In this document: piece after piece, positions 43,987-52,641 of the stretch
How positions within the stretch are numbered: the stretch's first letter is position 1
Layout: every line of letters starts with the position of its first letter
Assembly: GCA_011959805.1 (NCBI GenBank)
Contig: BLMC01000014.1
Span: forward strand, 1 to 54,618
Length of the DNA stretch: 54,618 bases
Source of the DNA: Lachnospiraceae bacterium
Lineage (GTDB): Bacteria > Bacillota > Clostridia > Lachnospirales > Lachnospiraceae
Direction of reading: 5' to 3'
Translations under genes and position numbers: made by a program
Notes under the pieces: generated by a model
What the model was told of the DNA's origin: nothing
Seen by the model: only the letters and a program-made list of their open reading frames with translations
Database searches by the model: none

Positions 43987-45247
43987 TAGTCTTATTATTT
44001 TTTCTCTTTTGTTTTATCTTACAATGACAGTTTGTATAGGTATTTTATTGTTTACTAACATAGAAAAAAATGAAAAATACTATAAGGTGGAGATAAATCG
44101 AATTATGGCAGAGATAAAACAGCCAGAAGATTTAGATAAAATTAACTGGGAACACTATCATGAGATTCAGTCGGTTTCTTATCTTTCAAATTCTGAAATA
44201 GACAGAGATAAAGTGATGGACTTTTACAGCGGAGAGAATAAAAAATCTAGTATGATTGTTCCTTTAATCGTTGATGGAGATGGCATCAAGGGATTTTTGC
44301 GGTTTGATTATGAAAAGAGTACAAATACAATGCAGTGTCTTTTCTGGATAGAAGGGACACTCTTTTTGATGGAATTATTTCTAGTGGTAGTATTACTTTA
44401 TTTAAAAAAGCATTTGATACAGCCTTTTCATCGAATGGAAGATATGACTTATGAGCTGTCTAAAGGGAATTTGCAAGGGGAAATGAAAGCAGAGAGAAAT
44501 CAATATTTTGGTAGATTTCTTTGGGGATTAAATGGATTGCGAGATGAACTTAAAATAAGCCGTAAGCGGGAGTTAGAGTTACAGAGAGAGAGAAAACTTT
44601 TATTACTTTCTCTGTCACATGATATAAAGACCCCACTCAATATGATAAAATTATATACAAAGGCATTGACTGATGGTATATATACTACAAATGTAGAGCG
44701 ACGAAATGCATATTGTCAGATAGGACAAAAGGCAGAGCAGATTGAAAAATTTGTCCATGAGATTGTAAAAACTTCTAAGGAGGATATTGTTTCTATTGAA
44801 GTGGAAAAAGGTGCGTTTTATTTAAAAGAATTGGTACAGTGGATTGAGCAATTTTACGGGGAAAAGTGTGCATTACGCAAATGTAATTTATCCATCGGAA
44901 ATTATCAAAACCGAATATTGCAAGGAGATTTAAACCGATTATTTGAAGTGTTTGAGAATCTTTTGACAAACGCTTTTAAATATGGAGATGGACGTTTTAT
45001 AGAACTTACGTTTTATGAGGAGGATTACTGCCAACTTATCAAAGTATATAATACAGGAGAACCAGTTTCACAGAAAGATTTTGTGCATTTGTTTGATAGT
45101 TTTTTTCGTGGGGAGAACACAAGAGGGCAGCAAGGAAATGGTCTGGGATTATATATCTGCCGCGAAATTATGCATAAAATCGACGGAGAGATTTTTGCTG
45201 TGTGTGAGGCGGAAGGAATGGCATTTATTGTCGTTTTGCCGATGTAA
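43973..45247 (+). CDS. Sensor histidine kinase
   Basis: A 424-residue membrane kinase. Two spans (about 7-28 and 124-144) enclose an external domain of about 95 residues. HisKA motif LSLSHDIKTPLN has the phosphorylated H216; the ATP-binding domain shows ENLLTNAFKYG (N box) and GNGLGLYICREI (G box). The start overlaps the regulator gene by 14 bases, so the two are coupled. Kinases of the Bce type lack a large sensor and rely on the transporter for input; this one has a moderate external domain, so it may sense by itself. Confidence 0.92.
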   Translation: MKNYNSLIIFSLLFYLTMTVCIGILLFTNIEKNEKYYKVEINRIMAEIKQPEDLDKINWEHYHEIQSVSYLSNSEIDRDKVMDFYSGENKKSSMIVPLIVDGDGIKGFLRFDYEKSTNTMQCLFWIEGTLFLMELFLVVVLLYLKKHLIQPFHRMEDMTYELSKGNLQGEMKAERNQYFGRFLWGLNGLRDELKISRKRELELQRERKLLLLSLSHDIKTPLNMIKLYTKALTDGIYTTNVERRNAYCQIGQKAEQIEKFVHEIVKTSKEDIVSIEVEKGAFYLKELVQWIEQFYGEKCALRKCNLSIGNYQNRILQGDLNRLFEVFENLLTNAFKYGDGRFIELTFYEEDYCQLIKVYNTGEPVSQKDFVHLFDSFFRGENTRGQQGNGLGLYICREIMHKIDGEIFAVCEAEGMAFIVVLPM

Positions 45248-45255
45248 GAGATTGC

Positions 45256-45284
45256 TTGAAATGATACATGGTATTGCGTATAAT
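45256..45284 (+). promoter_or_regulatory. Predicted sigma-A promoter for the peptide deformylase gene
   Basis: TTGAAA (45256-45261), 17-base spacer, perfect TATAAT (45279-45284), about 70 bases before the start codon. Confidence 0.65.
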
Positions 45285-45356
45285 AAAATCACAGACAATA
45301 ATTTCTTAAAATAAAGATATAAGAAGAATATTTATTAGAAAGTTAGAGGGATTATT

Positions 45357-45767
45357 ATGGTGAGACCAATTATAAGGGATATTTTTTTCTTAAATCAAAA
45401 ATCAGAACCTGCAACAAGAGAAGATGCACAAGTAGTTACAGATTTGCTTGACACGCTGAAAGCAAATCAGGCTGGATGTGTTGGAATGGCGGCAAATATG
45501 ATTGGTGTGCGAAAACGAATTATTGTGGTAAATATGGGGTTTATGAATATACCAATGATAAATCCAGTAATTACAAAGAAAACAGATGCGTACGAAGTTG
45601 AAGAAGGATGTCTGTCCTTGGATGGAGTGCGTACAACAACGCGATATCGAGAGATTGAGGTAGAGTTTTTTGATGCTGTATGGAAAAAGCAGAAGCAGAA
45701 ATATTCTGGATGGATTGCACAGATTATACAACATGAATGCGACCATTTGGAAGGAATTATTATATGA
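45357..45767 (+). CDS. def: Divergent peptide deformylase
   Basis: Predicted to remove the formyl group from N-terminal methionine, using a metal held by C85 (EGCLS, 83-87), H126 and H130, with catalytic E127 (HECDH). The 136 residues are short but include all three blocks. Motif I reads CVGMAANMIG (41-50) where active enzymes have GxGxAAxQxG: the first glycine and the glutamine that stabilises the reaction are replaced (M48 at the glutamine position). The protein may be a specialised second deformylase with altered activity. A consensus promoter and GAGGG ribosome binding site are present; the YunG-like gene follows after 13 bases. Confidence 0.85.
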   Translation: MVRPIIRDIFFLNQKSEPATREDAQVVTDLLDTLKANQAGCVGMAANMIGVRKRIIVVNMGFMNIPMINPVITKKTDAYEVEEGCLSLDGVRTTTRYREIEVEFFDAVWKKQKQKYSGWIAQIIQHECDHLEGIII

Positions 45768-45780
45768 AAAGAGGTAAATA

Positions 45781-46215
45781 ATGAAAGAATACAAATTTTA
45801 TGGCTGGGAACAGGCACATTGTCAATCTGTGACAGAGCAATATGCAAAAATTAAAACACCAATTGATTTATACAATGCACTCTCAGAAATCTGGTGTGCT
45901 GATACCTGTGCACCAAGAATGCGGGGAAACTGGACACCAGAGAATAAAACATTGGGACAGTGTTCAATTACAGCATTTTTGGCGCAGGATATTTTTGGTG
46001 GTAAAGTATATGGAATACAACGACCCGATGGAAATTATCATTGTTATAATGTAGTTGATGGTTGTTGTTTTGATTTAACGAGCGAACAATTTGGCGATGA
46101 AATTTTAAATTATAAAAACAATCCAGAGCAATTACGGGAAGTACATTTTGCAAAAGAAGAAAAGCGTCAGCGCTATGAGTATCTAAAGAAAATGCTTCTC
46201 CTGATGGAATCGTGA
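45781..46215 (+). CDS. YunG-like protein
   Basis: A 144-residue soluble protein of the YunG group, of unknown function. Recognisable segments: LYNALSEIWCADTCAPRMRGNW, LGQCSITAFLAQDIFGG, HCYNVVDGCCFDLTSEQF. The conserved cysteines and histidine (TLGQC, YHCYN) recall a papain/transglutaminase-like fold, but that is a guess. AGAGGT precedes the ATG. Its last 33 bases overlap the end of the amino acid transporter ATPase gene on the other strand. Confidence 0.75.
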   Translation: MKEYKFYGWEQAHCQSVTEQYAKIKTPIDLYNALSEIWCADTCAPRMRGNWTPENKTLGQCSITAFLAQDIFGGKVYGIQRPDGNYHCYNVVDGCCFDLTSEQFGDEILNYKNNPEQLREVHFAKEEKRQRYEYLKKMLLLMES

Positions 46216-46980
46216 CAAAAACTGTCGTGTGCGTTCTTCTTTTGGATTTTCTATGACTTCCTTTGGCGTTCCCTGCTCCAAGATGGTTCCATTGTCCATA
46301 AAGATAATATGGTCGGCGACATCGCGCGCAAATGCCATCTCATGTGTAACAATAATCATAGTGGTTTCCTTGGCAGCAAGTTCTTGAATCACATGTAGGA
46401 CTTCGCCTGTCAGCTCTGGGTCAAGCGCGGAAGTTGGTTCATCGAAACATAATATATCAGGGGTCAGTGCCAATGCGCGCGCAATTGCAACACGCTGGCA
46501 TTGACCACCGGAAAGTTGGTGCGGATAATTTTCCATTCTGTCTGCAAGTCCCATTTGATGTAACAGTTCTTTTGCCTGCAATTCAATTTCGAGCAGTTTT
46601 TCTTTTTTGTGTGCTTTAAAATCAGGTGCTTCCTTTGCAAGTAGCTGTCCTGCTAACATAACGTTTTGCAGCGCAGTGTACTGTGGAAATAGATTAAACG
46701 ATTGGAATACAAGACCAAAATGTAGGCGTTTCTTGCGGATTTCACTTTCTTTTCCTGTGGATGGATCGGCAGAGTCAAAAAGTGTTTCTCCATTTACGCG
46801 AATGATGCCAGTGTCTGGTTTTTCCAAAAAGTTTAGGCAGCGCAGAAGGGTTGTCTTGCCGCTTCCAGAGGAGCCAATAATGGATACTGTCTGCCCTTTT
46901 TCCATAGAGAAACTAATATCTTTTAAGACTTGTGTCTTTTCAAATGTTTTTTGAATGTGTTGTACTTCTAAGACAGCCAT
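46183..46980 (-). CDS. Polar amino acid ABC transporter ATP-binding protein (GlnQ-type)
   Basis: A 265-residue ATPase. Walker A GSSGSGKTT, Q-loop LVFQSFNLFPQYTALQNV (the GlnQ/HisP hallmark), signature LSGGQCQR, Walker B LCFDEPTSALDPE and H-loop VTHE are visible. AAGGGGGAA precedes the ATG. Together with the next two genes it forms a complete importer. The substrate is a polar amino acid, possibly cystine or glutamine; sequence alone does not decide. Confidence 0.94.
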   Translation of the reverse strand: MAVLEVQHIQKTFEKTQVLKDISFSMEKGQTVSIIGSSGSGKTTLLRCLNFLEKPDTGIIRVNGETLFDSADPSTGKESEIRKKRLHFGLVFQSFNLFPQYTALQNVMLAGQLLAKEAPDFKAHKKEKLLEIELQAKELLHQMGLADRMENYPHQLSGGQCQRVAIARALALTPDILCFDEPTSALDPELTGEVLHVIQELAAKETTMIIVTHEMAFARDVADHIIFMDNGTILEQGTPKEVIENPKEERTRQFLSRFHQEKHFL

Positions 46981-46992
46981 GTCAATTCCCCC

Positions 46993-47679
46993 TTACTTAA
47001 AGTAATCTAATCGTTTTTCAAGATACCCCAAAAGAGTAGTAAGAATACCGTTCCAGATTAGATAATAGACCGCAGTGAAAAACAGTGGCCAGATGGCGCC
47101 AGAAATTCCCTGTGAACCTTTTAGAAAAGATTGTCCTGCCCAAATAATTTCTTGCAGAGCAATAATGCGGGAAAGAGAAGTATCTTTTACCAGTGTGATA
47201 ATTTCATTGGACATTGGCGGAACAATTCGTTTTACCATTTGAAGCAATTTAATTTTTACAAAAATTTGCTGCTTGGTCATACCTAGTACAAGCCCAGCCT
47301 CTGTTTGACCGACAGGAATAGACTGAATACCACCGCGATAAATTTCAGAGAAATAACATGCATAATTTAAAATAAAAGAAACGCTGGCGGCTAGAAAACG
47401 ACCGCTTTCCCCGCTGCCCCAGATAGGCGTATGTAGTATTAATCCCGGAAAATAATATATGATTAGTAGCTGAATCATAAGGGGAGTTCCTCGTATAATC
47501 CATACAAGGAACCTTGAAAGGTATTTTATGGGTCTGAAATGGGACATGGAGCCAAACGCAATGACCAAACCGAGCGGAAATGCGCCAATGAGTGTGACAA
47601 AAAATAACTTTAAAGTTTGTAGGAAACCAATATTTAATGAGCGAATAACAATTGGAAATTGTTCGATGATCAGTTGCAT
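46993..47679 (-). CDS. Polar amino acid ABC transporter permease
   Basis: A 228-residue membrane subunit of the HisM/GlnP type with five spans. The conserved EAA loop QTEAGLVLGMTKQQIFVKIKLLQ contacts the ATPase. GFLQTLKLFFVTLIGAF and RGTPLMIQLLIIYYFPGL are the typical N-terminal half, and LVKDTSLSRIIAL the last helices. AGGAGA precedes the ATG. The ATPase gene starts 12 bases after its stop. Confidence 0.94.
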   Translation of the reverse strand: MQLIIEQFPIVIRSLNIGFLQTLKLFFVTLIGAFPLGLVIAFGSMSHFRPIKYLSRFLVWIIRGTPLMIQLLIIYYFPGLILHTPIWGSGESGRFLAASVSFILNYACYFSEIYRGGIQSIPVGQTEAGLVLGMTKQQIFVKIKLLQMVKRIVPPMSNEIITLVKDTSLSRIIALQEIIWAGQSFLKGSQGISGAIWPLFFTAVYYLIWNGILTTLLGYLEKRLDYFK

Positions 47680-47714
47680 GAGAATCTCCTGTTTATAATG
47701 TTGTTATCTTTCGA

Positions 47715-48632
47715 TTACTGTTCAATAAGAGTAGCTTGAACACCATATTTTTCTGCGATTGCAAGCATACTGCCATCTTGAGAACTAGTAGCAAAAAAGT
47801 CGTTTAGTGCGGCTGCAAGGTCAGAACCTTTTCTAAAACCAACGCCATATTCTTCATCATTTAACCCAACGGTATAGGTAAGATTTGCGTATCCAGTGCC
47901 TTCCCCTACCATAGCAGCAGCCATCAGAGAATCAATAATGGCTGCATCAGAAGTACCAGCAGCTACTTCCATTAGTGCGTCCGCCTGTGTTGCGACAGGG
48001 GTATGTTCAAGTTCCAGTGCAGATGCTTGCGCTTCACCAGCACTTCCAGCCTCCACAGCAAAGCTAACTTCTGGAATGTTGTCTTTGTCTTGGAAACTGT
48101 CAGCTTTATCAACAGGTACAACAATAACTTGTGCATTGTTACAGTAGGCATTGGAACATTCCATAGCGCTTGTAACTTCCTGTGTGAGTGTCATCCCATT
48201 CCATACACAGTCGATGGTTTGACCTTCAAGCTCCATAACTTTATTATCCCATTCAATTTCTACAAATTCTGCGGTGACGCCAAGACTCTCTGCAAAAGCT
48301 GTTGCCATATCCGCGTCAAAACCAATCCATTCACCATTTTCATCCTTGTAATCCATCGGTTCAAAGTCTGTGATTCCGACCACTAAAGTGCCTTTGTTTT
48401 TAACATAGTCAAGATCAGATTGCATTTTACTTTGTGCATCTGCGGAGTTAGAAGTCGTATTGGAATCTTGTGTATCTGTGGAATTTTCAACTTGTGTGTT
48501 TTGCGTGTTATCTTCTTGTGTGGGTGTAGAATTGTTTGTGGATGTTGCAGGAGTGCTGCCGCATCCTGTAATTGCTACTGATAGCAGTAGTGCAGTGGTT
48601 AAGGCCATAGCTTTTACAATCTTATTTTTCAT
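47715..48632 (-). CDS. Polar amino acid ABC transporter substrate-binding lipoprotein
   Basis: A 305-residue periplasm-equivalent binding protein anchored by a lipid. The signal peptide ends in ITGC (C24). A long S/T/N/Q-rich linker (about 25-70) precedes the SBP_bac_3 domain: GTLVVGITDFEPMDYKDENGEWIGFDADMA is split here only for description (KNKGTLVVGITDFEPM, then GEWIGFDADMATAFA). The Venus-flytrap fold continues to TSSQDGSMLAIAEKYG. GGAGGAG precedes the ATG. First gene of the importer operon, read divergently from the DUF1963 gene. Confidence 0.94.
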   Translation of the reverse strand: MKNKIVKAMALTTALLLSVAITGCGSTPATSTNNSTPTQEDNTQNTQVENSTDTQDSNTTSNSADAQSKMQSDLDYVKNKGTLVVGITDFEPMDYKDENGEWIGFDADMATAFAESLGVTAEFVEIEWDNKVMELEGQTIDCVWNGMTLTQEVTSAMECSNAYCNNAQVIVVPVDKADSFQDKDNIPEVSFAVEAGSAGEAQASALELEHTPVATQADALMEVAAGTSDAAIIDSLMAAAMVGEGTGYANLTYTVGLNDEEYGVGFRKGSDLAAALNDFFATSSQDGSMLAIAEKYGVQATLIEQ

Positions 48633-48675
48633 AATACTCCTCCATAAATTAGCAAATAGTTTTTATTACGTTATC

Positions 48676-48720
48676 ATGTTAGCAGTTTACTTTACTAAAG
48701 TCAATAGCAAATCTGCTATT
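48676..48720 (-). promoter_or_regulatory. Promoter with overlapping inverted repeat for the amino acid transporter
   Basis: On the minus strand: -35 TTGACT (48699-48704), 17 bases, -10 TAACAT (48676-48681). AATAGCA-AATC-TGCTATT (48703-48720) overlaps the upstream edge of the -35 box and is a plausible repressor or activator site; I cannot name the regulator. Confidence 0.5.
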
Positions 48721-48826
48721 TTTCAAGGTCATTGTACGATATTAACTTAGCGCAATTTGTTTGTAGAAAGTATAAACAATAATTTTTAGATGCTATTGTT
48801 TATGTTGAATATCAGACTTTCAATGG

Positions 48827-48870
48827 TTGCTTTCGTATCATTTTTTTCGTATAATAAAGGAAAAAATGAT
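48827..48870 (+). promoter_or_regulatory. Promoter flanked by inverted repeat for the DUF1963 gene
   Basis: TTGCTT (48827-48832), 17 bases, perfect TATAAT (48850-48855). ATCATTTTTT (48837-48846) and AAAAAATGAT (48861-48870) form a perfect 10-bp inverted repeat around the -10 box. Confidence 0.55.
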
Positions 48871-48909
48871 AATAAATATATTGGTACGAATTAGAACAGA
48901 GAGGTACAT

Positions 48910-50214
48910 ATGCAATACAAAGAGAGAACAATTGACCCATATCTTTTTCGGGCAATTGTAAGGACAACTGGCAGGATTCCCCTGATTCCATATGATTTAA
49001 AAAAAATTAAGACGTTAGAGATTTATGATCGGTATAGAAGAATGCCTAGTTATGAAACAATCTCTTTTTTTCGTTTTAAGGAACATGACTTTTCTGTACT
49101 TGGGGAAATGGAAAATCTACATACGTTGAGAATCTATATCCTTGAACCACCGTTGATTATTGCAGATTTTTCTTTTTTAAAAAAGTGCAAAAAAATAAAG
49201 AAATTAGATTTGGCAGAGACAAATTTTACAGACTGTGCGTTTTTGTCATATCTTTCAGAACTTGTGTATGTGCGTCTGCCAAAAGAGAAAGACCTTATTA
49301 ATAAACAAGTTTTGGATACCCTTCACGCAAAGATTGAATTTGATGAGGAAAAAATTCAAGATTATCCAATTGTGGAGGTTGTAGAGCAGATAAAAGAGCA
49401 GACCAAAAGAGCAGCGTATACATTGACCTTGCGAAAGGGTGTCGTGCCAGATTTATTTGACAGTAAGTTTGGCGGTCTGCCCTATTGGAATCCGAAAATG
49501 GCGTATCCATTGGACAAGACTGGACAAAAGATGACGATGATAGCGCAGATTAATTTTGACAAGGCTACAGTAGATGAAAGACTGCCACAACAGGGAATGT
49601 TACAGTTTTTTATTGCGTTAGATGACGATGACGGCTATCTGTATGGGTATGATAGTGAAGTGCCAGATAGACAGGAAATGTTTCGTGTAGTGTATCATGA
49701 GACAGTGGACTATAATGTTACAAAAGAGCAGGTTTTGGGATTAGAGATTCCAGTGTGTACGGACCCAGAACTTGATGAATATTCGCCTGTTTGGTATGAG
49801 ATTGGTTTTGATATTGTGCCGCAAGAAGTTTATATGCATCCGGATGATAGGCACTTTATGGAGCGATTACAAGAAACGGAAATTGCCGTAATAGGAAAAG
49901 ATGTTAGAGGACGATATTTTTTTAGCAAGGAAGAAAAGGACTACTTTTATCACACGTTGCCTTATTATGGAAGTCATATGCTAGGGTATCCGCTTTGGCT
50001 TCTTTTTACTCCTAAAAAGATTGTCAATAAAATGGAAAAGTATGATATAATGTTATTGCAGATTCATTCAGAAGTCAAGGAAAATGCAGACCGTGTGCTC
50101 TGGTCAGGCAGCGGTGCACTTCAGTTTTTTATTGATAGTGAGGCGCTTGCGAAGCGAGATTTTAGCAAGGTATTGTATTATTGGGGGTGTACAAATAAAG
50201 ACCATGTAGTGTAA
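48910..50214 (+). CDS. DUF1963 (YwqG-like) protein with leucine-rich N-terminal part
   Basis: A 434-residue soluble protein. Residues 1 to about 150 contain short leucine-rich repeats (LGEMENLHTLRIY, LKKCKKIKKLDLAETNF, LSYLSELVYVRLP). Residues about 170-430 form a DUF1963 domain: SKFGGLPYWNPKMAYP, MTMIAQINFD, MLQFFIALDDDDGYLYG and VLWSGSGALQFFIDSEALA, then FSKVLYYWGC. DUF1963 has no established function; members often occur near toxin-immunity or cell-surface loci. AGAGAGG precedes the ATG. It stands alone on its strand. Confidence 0.85.
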   Translation: MQYKERTIDPYLFRAIVRTTGRIPLIPYDLKKIKTLEIYDRYRRMPSYETISFFRFKEHDFSVLGEMENLHTLRIYILEPPLIIADFSFLKKCKKIKKLDLAETNFTDCAFLSYLSELVYVRLPKEKDLINKQVLDTLHAKIEFDEEKIQDYPIVEVVEQIKEQTKRAAYTLTLRKGVVPDLFDSKFGGLPYWNPKMAYPLDKTGQKMTMIAQINFDKATVDERLPQQGMLQFFIALDDDDGYLYGYDSEVPDRQEMFRVVYHETVDYNVTKEQVLGLEIPVCTDPELDEYSPVWYEIGFDIVPQEVYMHPDDRHFMERLQETEIAVIGKDVRGRYFFSKEEKDYFYHTLPYYGSHMLGYPLWLLFTPKKIVNKMEKYDIMLLQIHSEVKENADRVLWSGSGALQFFIDSEALAKRDFSKVLYYWGCTNKDHVV

Positions 50215-50412
50215 TTTCAAGTGGTTTGTAAGCTATAATTTGCAGTAATTGTAAAGTGCTGTGGTGAAATTATAACGATGAATTTACAGAGTGATAAGAA
50301 AGGTTTTATGCAATACACAAAATTGATTCGTTAGAGAAGTCTACACATTTCTGGGCAGATGTAAAAAAGGAAATATTGTTGGAGCTACTGTATTCCTTTA
50401 TTGTTGGTGTAG
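50215..50412. other. Gap with possible decayed coding sequence
   Basis: Within this stretch a frame reading FWADVKKEILLELLYSFIVG (near 50350-50410) runs into the next ORF's region in a different frame and then stops. Together they look like a gene broken by a frameshift. I do not recognise the product. Confidence 0.25.
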
Positions 50413-50625
50413 ATGTATGGGAGACAGGACGCGATTATTGATTGTATTGATATTAAATTTAAGAATGAAGTGATTGCATTGTCCGCACAGCAGGCAGCGT
50501 TATCTTCGCTTTGCAATTCAGGTATGTATAGCTTGGAAGACTGGTCTGGCACGAACAACTGGCATAAACAAAATTTAAAAGAAACACTAAAAGCATTAAA
50601 AGCAATGGGGAGTGTACAAAAATAA
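50413..50625 (+). CDS. Hypothetical 70-residue ORF, possibly a gene fragment
   Basis: The ORF starts MYGRQDAIIDCIDIKF and ends LKALKAMGSVQK, with SLEDWSGTNNWHKQN in the middle. It has no clear ribosome binding site, and the upstream sequence is open in a neighbouring frame, so this may be the tail of a frameshifted gene. No family recognised. Confidence 0.3.
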   Translation: MYGRQDAIIDCIDIKFKNEVIALSAQQAALSSLCNSGMYSLEDWSGTNNWHKQNLKETLKALKAMGSVQK

Positions 50626-50661
50626 CCCCTCCCCCCGCTTACGAAAAAAATTTGTATGGGA

Positions 50662-50713
50662 TATAATGGATTTCAGTATGATACTCGGATGGGGTACTGT
50701 GCTGAAATTTTTT
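50662..50713 (+). terminator. Hairpin with T-run upstream of the Opp-type operon
   Basis: ATTTCAG (50670-50676) pairs with CTGAAAT (50702-50708), with an inner AGTA/TACT, followed by six T. A perfect TATAAT (50662-50667) lies immediately before it. It may terminate upstream transcription or attenuate a transcript starting here. Confidence 0.5.
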
Positions 50714-50801
50714 GCATATAGAGATATTGTACCAACTGATTTGTAATCGTTTGAGTGGATACTAAATTGTGTAGTAACATTTATATAAAGGGGGGATAAA
50801 A

Positions 50802-52487
50802 ATGCAGAAATTTCAAGATTTATATTTCTGCAATAACCTAATTGATAAAAGAGATAACTGTTATCACTATAAGTACATATTTATTTTCCGATTCTACTGG
50901 ATGGTTATTATCGTGATGGCGATAGGCGTGTTTTCTGGCTGTTCCTCACGGCAAAGGGAAGCCTCGAAAGAAACTGTGTATGGTAAGATGCAACAAGAAC
51001 AAGTTGTCGTTGCCATTTCTACAGAGCCATCTACCTTAGACCCATGTCAAGGTTGGGGACATGGGAACATGCCACTAATACAGAGCACGCTTATTAAATA
51101 TAATGATGAGATGTCTTTTGAGTATGATTTGGCGGTTAATTATAGCCTTGATGAGACAGGGCTGGTATGGACATTTAAGTTGCGTGATGACGCAAAGTTT
51201 ACAGACGGGGAAGCAGTCACAGCGGAGGATGTGGCGTTTACCTTTGAGACAGCAAAGGCAGCGCAGGCATCTATTGACTTAACTTTTCTGGAAAAGGTAG
51301 AGGCAATAAATGACACGACTGTCACTTTTTTGTTATCTAAACCAACCTCTGTATTTCTAAATACAATTGCGTCGGTGGGAATTATCCCAGCACATGCCTA
51401 TGGCGCAGATTATGGAATGAATCCGATTGGCTCAGGTCCTTGGAAGTTTGTTCAGTGGAATCCACAGGAACAATTAATTTTGGAGGCAAATGAGGATTAT
51501 TATGGAATTGTCCCGCCTATAAAAAAGGTGACAATTGTCTTTATGACGGAGGAGGCTGCGTTTGCGGCAGTGCAGGCAGGACAAGTTGATGTGGCGTTGA
51601 CAGCAGCAACGCTTGCGAACAAAACAATTCAAGGTTATCATCTGGAGCGTGTCACGTCTGTAGATAATCGCGGATTTACGCTCCCTGTACTACCCAATGA
51701 GGGAAATGTTACTGAAGACGGATATCCGATTGGAAATAATGTGACCTGTAATTTGGAAATTCGACAGGCGATTGCTTATGCGATAGACAGGGAATTGGTT
51801 GCTGAGGTTGCACTAAACGGATTTGCAACGCCATGCTACTCTGAGAATGACAAGATGCCTTGGAATAATCCTTCGGTGATGATTGAGACCGATGTAGATT
51901 ATGCGAAAAAATTGCTCACAAGTGCTGGATGGTTGGATAGTGATGAGGATGGGATTGTAGAAAAAGATGGGGTTGTGGCAGCATTTACAGTTTTGTATCC
52001 CAGTGGGGATTCTGTTCGCCAAGCAGTTGCAATGGCTGTCGCAGAACAGGTAAAACAAATTGGTATTCAAATCACAGTGGAGGGCACAAGCTGGGACGAT
52101 TTGTCAAAGCGTATGTTTTCCAATGGTGTTATGATGGGTTGGGGCGCCGCAAATCCTTATGAGAGTTACTGTCTATATTACAGCAAGGGTGCATTTCAGG
52201 AAGATTTTTATAATCCTGAAGGGTATCAATCAGAGAAAACAGACAAGTATCTATCTGCGGCTATGGAGGCGCTAACAATAGAAGCGGCATATGAAAATTG
52301 GCAACTTGCACAGTGGGATGGCGAGACAGGAACTTGTATGAAAGGTGTCTGCCCGTGGGTATGGATTGTTAATGTAGACCATTTATACTATGTGCGCGAC
52401 GGATTGGATATTGGCAGGCAGCAGCTTCACCCACATGGTGCTTCCATGCCGCTTTTACAGAATCTACATACATGGCGATGGATATGA
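50802..52487 (+). CDS. Peptide/nickel ABC transporter substrate-binding lipoprotein (SBP_bac_5)
   Basis: A 561-residue extracellular binding protein of the Opp/Dpp/Nik family. Lipobox VFSGC gives C47. The mature domain shows AISTEPSTLDPCQGWG, the LKDDAKFTDGEAVTAEDVAFTF-type motif (here LRDDAKFTDGEAVTAEDV), IGSGPWKF and the pseudo-EF segment DSDEDGIVEKDG. The start with AAAGGGGGG is strong, yet it gives an unusually long 34-residue cytoplasmic tail with two cysteines before the signal span; an internal ATG (MVIIVMAIGVFSGC) would be more conventional but lacks a signal. The substrate could be peptides or nickel. It leads an operon with two permeases. Confidence 0.92.
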   Translation: MQKFQDLYFCNNLIDKRDNCYHYKYIFIFRFYWMVIIVMAIGVFSGCSSRQREASKETVYGKMQQEQVVVAISTEPSTLDPCQGWGHGNMPLIQSTLIKYNDEMSFEYDLAVNYSLDETGLVWTFKLRDDAKFTDGEAVTAEDVAFTFETAKAAQASIDLTFLEKVEAINDTTVTFLLSKPTSVFLNTIASVGIIPAHAYGADYGMNPIGSGPWKFVQWNPQEQLILEANEDYYGIVPPIKKVTIVFMTEEAAFAAVQAGQVDVALTAATLANKTIQGYHLERVTSVDNRGFTLPVLPNEGNVTEDGYPIGNNVTCNLEIRQAIAYAIDRELVAEVALNGFATPCYSENDKMPWNNPSVMIETDVDYAKKLLTSAGWLDSDEDGIVEKDGVVAAFTVLYPSGDSVRQAVAMAVAEQVKQIGIQITVEGTSWDDLSKRMFSNGVMMGWGAANPYESYCLYYSKGAFQEDFYNPEGYQSEKTDKYLSAAMEALTIEAAYENWQLAQWDGETGTCMKGVCPWVWIVNVDHLYYVRDGLDIGRQQLHPHGASMPLLQNLHTWRWI

Positions 52488-52545
52488 CTGTATGTTAAGA
52501 ATACGACAAATCGGTGTAAGATGATAATAAGAGTTTGAGCAAATA

Positions 52546-52559
52546 TGACATTCGTGTCA
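52546..52559 (+). other. Small intercistronic hairpin
   Basis: TGACA-TTCG-TGTCA with a UUCG-type loop lies between the binding-protein and permease genes. It could stabilise the more abundant binding-protein message. There is no T-run. The rest of the 154-base gap holds nothing evident. Confidence 0.35.
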
Positions 52560-52641
52560 GAAGTAAAGACAAGATTCGTATAGACAATGATTATAAAAGA
52601 TGGGGAATAGGACATTTGTGTTAGAAATGAGGTGAATTGGC

